Origin: an uncultured Pseudomonas sp.
Lineage (GTDB): Bacteria; Pseudomonadota; Gammaproteobacteria; Pseudomonadales; Pseudomonadaceae
Direction of reading: 5' to 3'
Length of the DNA stretch: 64,000 nucleotides
Assembly: GCF_946885955.1 (NCBI RefSeq)
Contig: NZ_CAMPHI010000024.1
Span: forward strand, 14,429 to 78,428
Shown piece by piece: positions 55,309 through 62,831 of the stretch (the stretch's first letter is position 1; each line of letters starts with the position of its first letter). The notes under the pieces are model-generated. The model did not search any database and was not told the DNA's origin. It saw only the letters and a list, made by a program, of their open reading frames with translations. The translations under genes were made by a program, and so were the position numbers.

Positions 55309-57054
55309 TCAAGTCACCGGTAGGCTAAGAGTGAAACAAGTTCCCGTTCCGGGCGTCGACTCCACCGTCAACGCGCCGCCGTGGTCCTGGACAATCTGAT
55401 ATGCGATGGACAATCCCAGTCCGGTTCCTTTGCCTAATTCCTTGGTCGTGACGAACGGATCGAAAACCCTCGGCAGCAGCTCGGCCGGAATACCGTGACC
55501 ATCGTCTTCCACATTGATTTCGACAAAGCGCCCGGTGACCTTGGTGCTCACCGCGATATTACCGCCTAGCTCCGGGAGCGCCTGGGCAGCGTTGACGATC
55601 AGGTTGAGCAAGACCTGATTGATCTGCGAAGGCGCGCACTCGACCAAGGGCAGTTCGGCATAATCGCGATGTACCTGGGCATTGCATTTACGCAGCGTGT
55701 TATTGACGATGCGCAGCACATCGTCGATGCCCTTGTTGAGATCGACGCGGTCGTTCTTACTGCGGTCCAGGCGACTGAAGTCGCGCAGACTCTTAACCAA
55801 CTCGCTGATCTGATCCAACCCCTCGCCGGTGGCCCCTAGCAGCTCGTCCATCTCCTCCCGGCAGTGGTCCTCCTGCAGCTGTCGGGCATGTCGCGCGGTT
55901 TCAGGATCGCTGCCAGTAAGACTGTCAGCAGCCTGGTCTACCAAACGATCGAAGACCTGCCCCATCTCGCCGAGGCGTTCCCGCACGATCTCGACGTTGC
56001 TGCGCGAGAAGCCGAGCGGCGTGTTGATCTCATGGGCGACCCCGGCCACCATCTGCCCCAGAGATGCCATTTTCTCGGCCTGCATCATCTGCAGCTGGGA
56101 CTGTTTGAGTTCGTCATAAGCCTTGGCCAGTTGCTGGGTGCGCTCACCCACCTGATGCTCCAGCGTCGCATAGCTGTGGCGCAGACGTAGTGCCAGGACC
56201 AGCAGCACGAGCAGCAGCATGGAGGCGTAGGCGATCAGCACCAGCCGGTAGATTTCGGCACGCTGGAATATCTCGGAGAAGCGTTGGGTATAGGCATTGA
56301 GGATGTCGTTCAGCGTCGCTGTCGGTGCATTGACGATGCCAAGCAGCGTTGCATCCCGGTTGGGAAGCTGTTGCAGGATGAAGAGAATGTTGGCGCTCAG
56401 CGCTTTGGCCAACTTGTTGGTGTCGCTGTCCGCGCGCGTGGCCGGGTCCTGAAGCAGACCATCCAGATAAGCCTGCAATTTCTGCGCAGAGTCCTCGCTG
56501 CCATCGTGCAAGAAGAGGAGCAGTAAAGGACGCAGGCCATTGACTTGAACTTCCATTTTCGCCGAATGGCCGGCGAGGCGATTCAGTTCGAAAACGGCCT
56601 GATCCACCCTGTCCTTGAGCGCATCATTCAGGGAGAGGAAGTGTTCGATCAGTTCCTGTTTCTTGCTCTTGGCATCGTAGTACTCCAGGACCAGTGCGGA
56701 CTCATCGCCATAGCCAAGGCGCGCGGAATCCACGGGACTGGTACCGCTGGCCATGATGTCAGCGAAAATGCGCTCCTCGGTCTCGCGCATAAGTGCCTGG
56801 ACGCGAGCTACCGCATGTTCCTCTTGAGGCAGATCCTGCCGCGCCATGAGCAAGCGGACGTTCAGCTGCATGTCCAACTCCTGCAGCTCGCGGATAGCAT
56901 CGCGAACTTCGTAATGCTCGCGCCAATTGACTGCCTGAACCTGCGAAAGCAGAAAGACCAGCCCCGCAACAGCCCCAACAGCCAGCAGCCCACCCAACAC
57001 CAAAGAAAGACTGATCCCCCCTCGCATCAAGCCCCCGAACCTGTACTGTCGCAT
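55309..57054 (-). CDS. Membrane sensor histidine kinase
   Basis: 581 residues from an ATG with AGGAG 5 nt upstream. Two membrane helices (about residues 14-37 and 270-290) flank a 230-residue helical periplasmic domain (DIMASGTSPVDSARLGYGDES...SLNDALKDRV), similar in style to DAHL-type sensor domains. A coiled coil leads to HisKA with the phospho-acceptor His in GVAHEINTPLGFSRSN, and HATPase_c with NLIVNAAQAL, VEDDGHGIP, FDPFVTTKELGKGTGLGLS. All catalytic motifs are intact. It is 2 bp from its regulator and transcribed away from the TonB receptor operon. Confidence 0.93.
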   Translation of the reverse strand: MRQYRFGGLMRGGISLSLVLGGLLAVGAVAGLVFLLSQVQAVNWREHYEVRDAIRELQELDMQLNVRLLMARQDLPQEEHAVARVQALMRETEERIFADIMASGTSPVDSARLGYGDESALVLEYYDAKSKKQELIEHFLSLNDALKDRVDQAVFELNRLAGHSAKMEVQVNGLRPLLLLFLHDGSEDSAQKLQAYLDGLLQDPATRADSDTNKLAKALSANILFILQQLPNRDATLLGIVNAPTATLNDILNAYTQRFSEIFQRAEIYRLVLIAYASMLLLVLLVLALRLRHSYATLEHQVGERTQQLAKAYDELKQSQLQMMQAEKMASLGQMVAGVAHEINTPLGFSRSNVEIVRERLGEMGQVFDRLVDQAADSLTGSDPETARHARQLQEDHCREEMDELLGATGEGLDQISELVKSLRDFSRLDRSKNDRVDLNKGIDDVLRIVNNTLRKCNAQVHRDYAELPLVECAPSQINQVLLNLIVNAAQALPELGGNIAVSTKVTGRFVEINVEDDGHGIPAELLPRVFDPFVTTKELGKGTGLGLSIAYQIVQDHGGALTVESTPGTGTCFTLSLPVT

Positions 57055-57691
57055 CTGCACTCCTGAGCGAACCTCTCACCAGAAGAGAGGTTCTTACGGC
57101 CACTCACATCCAGCGCGGAGGCCAGCAGCCACGAATCATCCACGTTCGTATTGAGTAAAAAGCTTATAGAGCGTGAGCCTAAGCAGTCGATCAGCCATCG
57201 CCTATTTACGGGTAGGCCACCCCCTACCAACGGTAAGGAAGCCACTTGAAGAGCACGTCGCCAAAAACACGGCTTCGCGTTCATACCAGGCCCCGCGCAG
57301 GAAGCGAGACCTCGCAACGCCGGCACCTCTTGCACCGAGGTTGGTTCCCCACAAAAGCTCGGAGCGTCGGCAAAATCGTCCTCGGTCATGATCCCCGTAC
57401 GAACCAAGACTGCGCCAACATCGAGCCCCCTGGCAGCGGCCGCCCAGCCACGGTAGGGCGTTCCCCACTCAGCGACGCCATTTCCCCCTACCTCAATATC
57501 GGCCTACGCCGATGGTGCTTTCCCCAGGAACAAGGCACTTTGCCATCGACCGCTGTCGGAACGGCCCATTACGAATAGCCGGCCGTGCAGCGATGGTTCC
57601 AGGCAGCACCACAGACGTCGGCCGATCCTGAAACGGGATCGACTCGAATGCAGCGTTTCAGCGCCAAGACCAAGCGAGCCAGATCCAGACC
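57055..57691. promoter_or_regulatory. Divergent regulatory region between the kinase and the TonB receptor
   Basis: About 640 bp with no gene recognised. It carries M6 (plus strand) and, on the minus strand toward the kinase, two TACC-ending boxes exactly 21 bp apart (57,235 and 57,214). A weak CTGATCG sits where CCGATGG would be expected (57,194-57,188), a possible seventh diverged element. The remaining frames have no ribosome-binding site or family match. Confidence 0.55.
57463..57540 (+). promoter_or_regulatory. Composite element M6, upstream of the TonB receptor operon
   Basis: Weak first box CCCCACTCA 57463-57471, strong second box CCCCCTACC 57484-57492, CCGATGG 57509-57515, GCACTT 57535-57540. 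The spacings are 21, 25 and 26. The receptor start is 183 bp after CCGATGG. Confidence 0.6.
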
Positions 57692-59650
57692 ATGTCACTC
57701 CACACCGCCGCCCCGCCGCCAACTCGGCACGTTCTGCAGCACGCCTGTCGATGCCTTTGCGTATCTGGCTTGTGGCTGCTGTCGCGGCTGGTGACCGCCG
57801 AGGATCTGACCAGCGTGCCCTTCGAGCAATTGCTGGAAACCGAGGTCGTCGGCGCGGCCCAGTTCTCGCAACAGCTGACCGACGCACCCTCCGCCGTCTC
57901 GGTGGTCACCGCCGAGGAAATCCGCCGCTACGGCTATCGCACACTAGCCGAGATCCTGAGCAACATGCGTGGCCTGAATATCGGCTTCGACGGCGCCTAC
58001 TATTTCCCCGGCGGACGCGGCTACGGGCAACCCCGCGAGTATGCCGGGCGGCTGATGCTGCGCATCGACGGCCAGCCAGTGGCCGACAGTGTATTCAACC
58101 AGATCTACCTGGGCGAAGACGGCTTGCTCGACACCGAGCTGATCGAGCGGGTCGAATATGCGCCGGGCCCGGGAGCGGCGCTGTATGGCAACAATGCCTT
58201 CCTCGGCGTGATCAACGTGGTGACGCTCAGGGGCCGTGACCTCAACGGCGGCCAGGCGGCCGTGACGGTCGGTTCGGACCAAAACCGCAAGGTGCGCGCC
58301 AGCTGGGGCAAGCGCCTGGAAAACGGCGCCGAATGGCTGGTCTCGGCCTCGGAGTCGCGGGCCGACCTCCCGGACTTCCCGATCGACGGGATCGTTCTGG
58401 AGGACAAGCAGGAAAGCCAGCGCCTGTTCCTCAAAGGCTCGCAGGGCCCCTGGAGCATCGAGGGCGCCTTCGCCGAACGTAAGCAGCTGGAACTGACCCC
58501 CGCCTACGGCTCCTCCGAGGACTTCTCCGACGAAAGCAGTTTCTGGAAGCTCGGCCACGATGCCGACCACGGCGACTACCGCACGTCCGTGCACCTCGCC
58601 CATGGCAGTTATCGCTTCCGCGACGCTTATCGCGAGCCCATTGATGATGGCCGCTTCTACATCGAGGATCTCAACGCCGACGGCCGCTGGTGGAACCTCG
58701 ACGCCGCCATCAGCAGCTCCGCCATCGACGGTCACCGCCTGGTGCTGGGCAGCGAGTACCGCGACGACTACCTGCAGGATCAGCGCAGGCACCGCTACTT
58801 CCCGCGTCGCGACGAGCACGACTATTACCAAAGCAACGGTTCCGCGCGCACCTTCAGTCTCTATGCCCAGGACGAGATCGCCCTGCGCCACGACCTGAGC
58901 CTCAATCTGGGCCTGCGCGTCGACCGGCACAGCAGCGAGAACACGGTGGTACGCAGCAATCCGCGCGCCGCCCTGCTCTACACCGGCCTGGCGAACACCA
59001 CGCTGACCCTGTCCCATGGCAGCGCCAGCCGTTTCGCCAGCCGCAACGAGGAGACCTTCAACGAGGAAACCCTCTACGAAGTGCCGGATGCCGAGTCGGA
59101 GCGCGTCACCACCACCGAGTTCGTCGCCGACCATCGCCTCGGCGATTTCCGCCTGCTCGCCACCCTCTACCGCTACCGCATCAGCGACCCGATCAAACGC
59201 TTCGCGGATCCGACCCTGGAGTGGATCGACAGCCGCGGCGCGGAACTCGAAGCCGAGTGGCAATGGCACGGCCTGCAGGTGCGCGGCAGCCACGCCTGGC
59301 AGCGTGCCGAGGACAACCTCGGCCGCGAGCTGGTCAACGCCCCGCGTAACCTGAGCAAACTGCAGGTTTCCCTGCCCCTGGTCGGCGAGCGCCTACGCGC
59401 CAGCCTCGCCACCCGCTACGTGGGTAGCCGCCTGGTCGCCCCGGGGATACGTAGCAACGGCTATGCGATCGCCGATTTCACCCTGACCAGTCGGGACCTC
59501 ATACCGGGGGTGAGCATCACTGGCGCGGTACGCAATCTGTTCGACCGTCACTATCAGGAGGCCTCGGCCTTTGCGCCCGAAGACGGCGCCAACCTGCCCG
59601 GCTACGGCGAGCGTAGTCTATGGCTGAGCCTGGAGTACGCGTTCGAATGA
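57692..59650 (+). CDS. TonB-dependent outer-membrane receptor
   Basis: 652 residues. Signal-peptide-like N-terminus ending LVTAED. Plug domain about residues 45-165: TDAPSAVSVVTAEEIRRYGYRTLAEILSNMRGLNIG, and ERVEYAPGPGAALYGNNAFLGVINVVT. The beta-barrel ends LWLSLEYAFE with an aromatic near the terminus. A TonB box is not obvious (possibly FEQLLETEVVGA). It belongs to the class linked to signalling rather than siderophore genes. It is translationally coupled (ATGA) to a YfiR-like gene and then a YfiN-like cyclase, so it may replace YfiB as the outer-membrane partner. Element M6 lies upstream. Confidence 0.9.
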   Translation: MSLHTAAPPPTRHVLQHACRCLCVSGLWLLSRLVTAEDLTSVPFEQLLETEVVGAAQFSQQLTDAPSAVSVVTAEEIRRYGYRTLAEILSNMRGLNIGFDGAYYFPGGRGYGQPREYAGRLMLRIDGQPVADSVFNQIYLGEDGLLDTELIERVEYAPGPGAALYGNNAFLGVINVVTLRGRDLNGGQAAVTVGSDQNRKVRASWGKRLENGAEWLVSASESRADLPDFPIDGIVLEDKQESQRLFLKGSQGPWSIEGAFAERKQLELTPAYGSSEDFSDESSFWKLGHDADHGDYRTSVHLAHGSYRFRDAYREPIDDGRFYIEDLNADGRWWNLDAAISSSAIDGHRLVLGSEYRDDYLQDQRRHRYFPRRDEHDYYQSNGSARTFSLYAQDEIALRHDLSLNLGLRVDRHSSENTVVRSNPRAALLYTGLANTTLTLSHGSASRFASRNEETFNEETLYEVPDAESERVTTTEFVADHRLGDFRLLATLYRYRISDPIKRFADPTLEWIDSRGAELEAEWQWHGLQVRGSHAWQRAEDNLGRELVNAPRNLSKLQVSLPLVGERLRASLATRYVGSRLVAPGIRSNGYAIADFTLTSRDLIPGVSITGAVRNLFDRHYQEASAFAPEDGANLPGYGERSLWLSLEYAFE

Positions 59651-60180
59651 AAGTCGCGGCCCTGCATGTGCTCATCCTGCTCGCCCTGAGCCTACCCGGC
59701 CAGACCGTGAGAGCCGACACGGCGGTGGACGAACGCGCCATGAAGGCCGCCTACCTCTACAATTTCGCCCTCTTCGCCCAATGGCCAACCCTGCCCGCCG
59801 CTGACTTCCAGCTCTGCGTAATCGGCAACACGCCGCTGGACGCCGAACTGGAGCAACTGGCAGGCAAGCGCGTGCAGAACGGCCTGCCGATCGTCATGCA
59901 CTGGATCATGCCCGGCGAGTCACTCGACGGTTGCCAACTGCTCTACGTCGACGAGCACAACCGCAAGACGCTCGATTCGCTGGTCCGCCGGCTTGCCTCG
60001 TTGCCGGTCCTGACCATCACCGATGCGAGCGGCTTTGCCGACCGCGGCATCATGATCGAGATGCGCAAACAGGGCCAACGCATCGTCTTCGACGTCAATT
60101 TGGCAGCGGCACGGCGCGTACGCCTCGATTTCAGTGCCCGCCTGCTCAAACTCGCCAGTTTCGTCGCCGACAGGTCCTAG
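59647..60180 (+). CDS. YfiR-like periplasmic protein (DUF4154)
   Basis: 177 residues, ATG overlapping the receptor stop. Signal peptide LHVLILLALSLPGQTVRA. The DUF4154/YfiR pattern is clear: ERAMKAAYLYNFALFAQWP, FQLCVIGNTPLDAELEQLAGKRVQNGLPI, CQLLYVDE, LPVLTITDASGFADRGIMIEMRKQGQRIVFDVNLAAARRVRLDFSARLLKLA. In P. aeruginosa YfiR inhibits the membrane cyclase YfiN from the periplasm. Here the next gene is a YfiN-like protein, 4 bp downstream, so the same role is likely. Confidence 0.9.
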   Translation: MKVAALHVLILLALSLPGQTVRADTAVDERAMKAAYLYNFALFAQWPTLPAADFQLCVIGNTPLDAELEQLAGKRVQNGLPIVMHWIMPGESLDGCQLLYVDEHNRKTLDSLVRRLASLPVLTITDASGFADRGIMIEMRKQGQRIVFDVNLAAARRVRLDFSARLLKLASFVADRS

Positions 60181-60184
60181 GCCT

Positions 60185-62233
60185 ATGTCTTCCGTGCGCT
60201 TCAACGACCGGCCATTGCGCGACAAGCTCGCCTACAGCGGACTGCTGCTCACCTCCGCCACCATGACGATCCTGCTGGTGACGCTACTGGCCTACCAACT
60301 GGTCGTGCAGAAAGCGGAACTGACGGAGAACGTCAGAGCCCACGCCATGGTGGTCGGCAGCAACGGCAGCGCGGCGATCGTATTCGGCAATACTCAGGAA
60401 GCGCATGAGACGCTTGCGTCCCTGAGCGCCGTCTCGGACATAACCCGGGCGACATTCCTACTGCCCGACGGTCAGCAGCTGGCCGCCTATCGACGGGACA
60501 GCGAGGCCTCGAACGCAGATACCGCCGTGCCCGAAGAGCCCTGCTGGGATGACCTGCTGATCCGCCAGCCGATCATGCTGCATGGTCAACTGATCGGCAG
60601 CGTGGTGGTCCAGGCCAGTCTCGCTTCGCTGTATCACGGGTTAGCCTTGCAAGCACTATTCGGCGGGCTGGCGGCCGTGGCGACGCTGGCGCTGTCCTTG
60701 CTGGTCACGCGGCGAATCGCCTCCGGCATCGTGCGGCCGCTGCGGAACCTGGTGCGGCTGACCGAGCAGGTACGTGCCGAGCAGGACTTCAGCCTCCGGG
60801 CCAAGGTGTACGGCAACGACGAGGCCGGCCATCTCGCCCGCAGTTTCAACGACATGATGGAACAGCTCGAATGGCACGACACTCGAATCAACGCCGAGCT
60901 GCAGCAGCGCTTGCTAACCGAGCAGCAACTCAACCAGCTGGCCTACCACGACCCCGTCACCGGCCTGCACAACCGCCACTACTTCAAGGAGAAGCTGGAA
61001 ACCGCAGTAGCCGAAGTGATCCGCTACGCGACCTCGTGCGCGGTGCTGTTCATCGACCTGGATGATTTCAAGATCGTCAATGACACCCTCGGCCACGAAG
61101 CCGGGGACATCCTGCTGACCCTCGTCGCCGAGCGCCTGCGTGCCACCTTGCGCAGCAACGATGTGGTGTGCCGGATCGGCGGCGATGAGTTCGCGGTGAT
61201 CATGGAAAACGGTGTCAACACCGCCCAGGCCGAGCGCGTCGCGGCGAACATCGTCGCCGCGCTGTCCACCCCCTTCGTCATCGACGGTCAGCAGATCGGC
61301 ATCGGCGCCAGCCTCGGCATCAGCCTATGCCCCGAGCATGCCGCAGATACCATCAGCCTGCTGCGCAACGCGGATACGGCCATGTATCAGGCCAAGGGCA
61401 GTGGCAAGAACAACTACCGTCTGTACCAGGCGGAAATGGAGAACGGCTCGGTGCGCCGCTTCACCCTCGAACAATCGCTGCGCCTCGCCCTTGAGCAAGG
61501 GCAGCTGCAGCTGCTCTATCAACCGCTAGTGGAGTTGTCCGACAATTCGCGCTTGATCGGCTTCGAGGCCTTGTTGCGCTGGAACCATCCGGAACTCGGC
61601 GTAGTCGGCCCGCAGGAGTTCATTCCACTCGCCGAGGAAACCGGCCTGATCCACCCGATTGGCGATTGGGTGATGTGCAACGCTTTGCGTCAGGCCCGGG
61701 AATGGCAGGCCATCTGCCCCGGCGTGCGTATCGGCATCAACCTGTCCGGGCGCCAGCTCAAGCAGGCCGACGCGGTCCAACGCATCTTCGCCGCGGTCGA
61801 GGCCTCGGGCCTGCCGGCGCAGCTGATCGACATCGAGCTGACGGAGAGCATCCTGATGGACGATCGCACTGCTACCGTGAGCAAGCTGCACGCGTTACGC
61901 GCCGCAGGCATAAGAATCTCGCTGGACGACTTCGGCACCGGCTACTCCTCGCTCAACTACCTCAAGCTCTATCCCGTCGATACCCTGAAGATCGATCGCA
62001 GCTTCGTCACCAACCTGCCCGACGACGCCAGTAGCGTCGCGATCACCCAGGCGATAATGGCGATCGCCAATGGTCTATCCCTGGACGTGGTGGCGGAGGG
62101 CGTCGAATTAGAGGCTCACGCGGCCTTTCTGCGCGGCGCAGGTTGTCCCGTGGCGCAGGGTTACCTTTATGCAAGGCCGCTCGACGCAGGCGCCGCAACG
62201 GAACTGGCCACGGCTCAGCGTCGTAGCGGGTAA
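60185..62233 (+). CDS. YfiN-like membrane GGDEF-EAL protein
   Basis: 682 residues. Membrane helix 1 (about 17-40) and helix 2 (about 155-178) flank a small periplasmic CHASE8-like domain (NVRAHAMVVGSNGSAAIVFGNTQEAHETLASL), as in YfiN. HAMP follows (about 180-235). The GGDEF domain (about 255-420) has IGGDEFAVI. Unlike YfiN, an EAL domain follows (about 430-675) with FEALLRWNHPE, ELTESILMD, LDDFGTGYSSLNYLKLYPVDTLKIDRSF and VVAEGVE, all catalytic motifs present. It could make or degrade c-di-GMP under control of the YfiR-like protein. Confidence 0.92.
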   Translation: MSSVRFNDRPLRDKLAYSGLLLTSATMTILLVTLLAYQLVVQKAELTENVRAHAMVVGSNGSAAIVFGNTQEAHETLASLSAVSDITRATFLLPDGQQLAAYRRDSEASNADTAVPEEPCWDDLLIRQPIMLHGQLIGSVVVQASLASLYHGLALQALFGGLAAVATLALSLLVTRRIASGIVRPLRNLVRLTEQVRAEQDFSLRAKVYGNDEAGHLARSFNDMMEQLEWHDTRINAELQQRLLTEQQLNQLAYHDPVTGLHNRHYFKEKLETAVAEVIRYATSCAVLFIDLDDFKIVNDTLGHEAGDILLTLVAERLRATLRSNDVVCRIGGDEFAVIMENGVNTAQAERVAANIVAALSTPFVIDGQQIGIGASLGISLCPEHAADTISLLRNADTAMYQAKGSGKNNYRLYQAEMENGSVRRFTLEQSLRLALEQGQLQLLYQPLVELSDNSRLIGFEALLRWNHPELGVVGPQEFIPLAEETGLIHPIGDWVMCNALRQAREWQAICPGVRIGINLSGRQLKQADAVQRIFAAVEASGLPAQLIDIELTESILMDDRTATVSKLHALRAAGIRISLDDFGTGYSSLNYLKLYPVDTLKIDRSFVTNLPDDASSVAITQAIMAIANGLSLDVVAEGVELEAHAAFLRGAGCPVAQGYLYARPLDAGAATELATAQRRSG

Positions 62234-62503
62234 ACGGACAGGCTGGTCCGTTGTATCCAGGTGTTGAAATAGGCTGCCCCCCACCTTCGGGATGCTACGC
62301 TCGTGTGGGACGAGCGCGTCCCATCTGCCGCGTCGAACGGCGCAACCAGCCATCGGTCGATGCACAGAAGAATCCCGTCTTCCTTGATATGCACGTACCC
62401 CGCCGACTGGCAGCACCCTAGTTTTCAGCCGCCAACCAAAAGTGGCCGAAGCTTCGCTTTGCCCACTTGGCACTTAGCACTTAGCACTTGGCCGTATCAT
62501 GCC
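62234..62503. repeat. Convergent intergenic region with palindromic repeats
   Basis: 270 bp. It has a perfect hairpin TGGGACG-AGCG-CGTCCCA (62306-62323). A palindrome-rich stretch at about 62,430-62,462 (AAAGTGG..GAAGCTTCGC..CCACTT) resembles intergenic repeats common in Pseudomonas genomes. A short tandem GCACTTA/G repeat lies at 62,468-62,488. On the minus strand a stop-bounded frame (YVHIKEDGILLCIDRW) without a start is probably a gene relic. Confidence 0.5.
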
Positions 62504-62818
62504 TCAGTGAAGCCATCCGCGGCCCTTCAGCAAGCCGTCGGCGATATGGCGAATAACCCAGTAAGCCGTCAGGGCGGCATCGCTGCTCAGTTCGTCCGTT
62601 GCCGAATTCCGAAGAAACCGGGGCTCCAAGCCATCGACGGAGCTTTCGAAGTGGAATTCGCCGTACTGCGCCTCGATCGGTATCCCCAGCGCATCGTCCA
62701 AGCAGCGCGTTACCATGCCGATCGCCCGTTCGAAGGCGATCCGCTGCGTCGGGGTGAGATAGCCATCGCCCTGCAGCAGTTCGCTCCAGGTCGAGGCGCG
62801 GTTGAAATGGTCGCTCAT
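62504..62818 (-). CDS. Small protein of unknown function downstream of hrpW
   Basis: 104 residues, AGGAG 7 nt before the ATG, starting 13 bp after hrpW. No signal peptide or membrane segment; predicted helical (TPTQRIAFERAIGMVTRCLDDALG, LTAYWVIRHIADGLL) with a central strand pair (EAQYGEFHFESSVDGLEPRFLR). The size and position would fit a type III secretion chaperone or helper, but I recognise no specific family. Confidence 0.6.
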   Translation of the reverse strand: MSDHFNRASTWSELLQGDGYLTPTQRIAFERAIGMVTRCLDDALGIPIEAQYGEFHFESSVDGLEPRFLRNSATDELSSDAALTAYWVIRHIADGLLKGRGWLH

Positions 62819-62831
62819 CGTTCTACTCCTC

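Noticed and set aside
57944..59293. Minus-strand open frame of about 450 codons opposite the TonB receptor
   Set aside because: Antisense shadow with Ala/Val/Gly-rich composition and no recognisable domain; the plus-strand receptor is convincing throughout.
62340..62400. CCGATGG on the minus strand near 62,340 as a composite element
   Set aside because: No CCTACC box 25 bp upstream; the surrounding sequence reads better as a relic of a coding frame.
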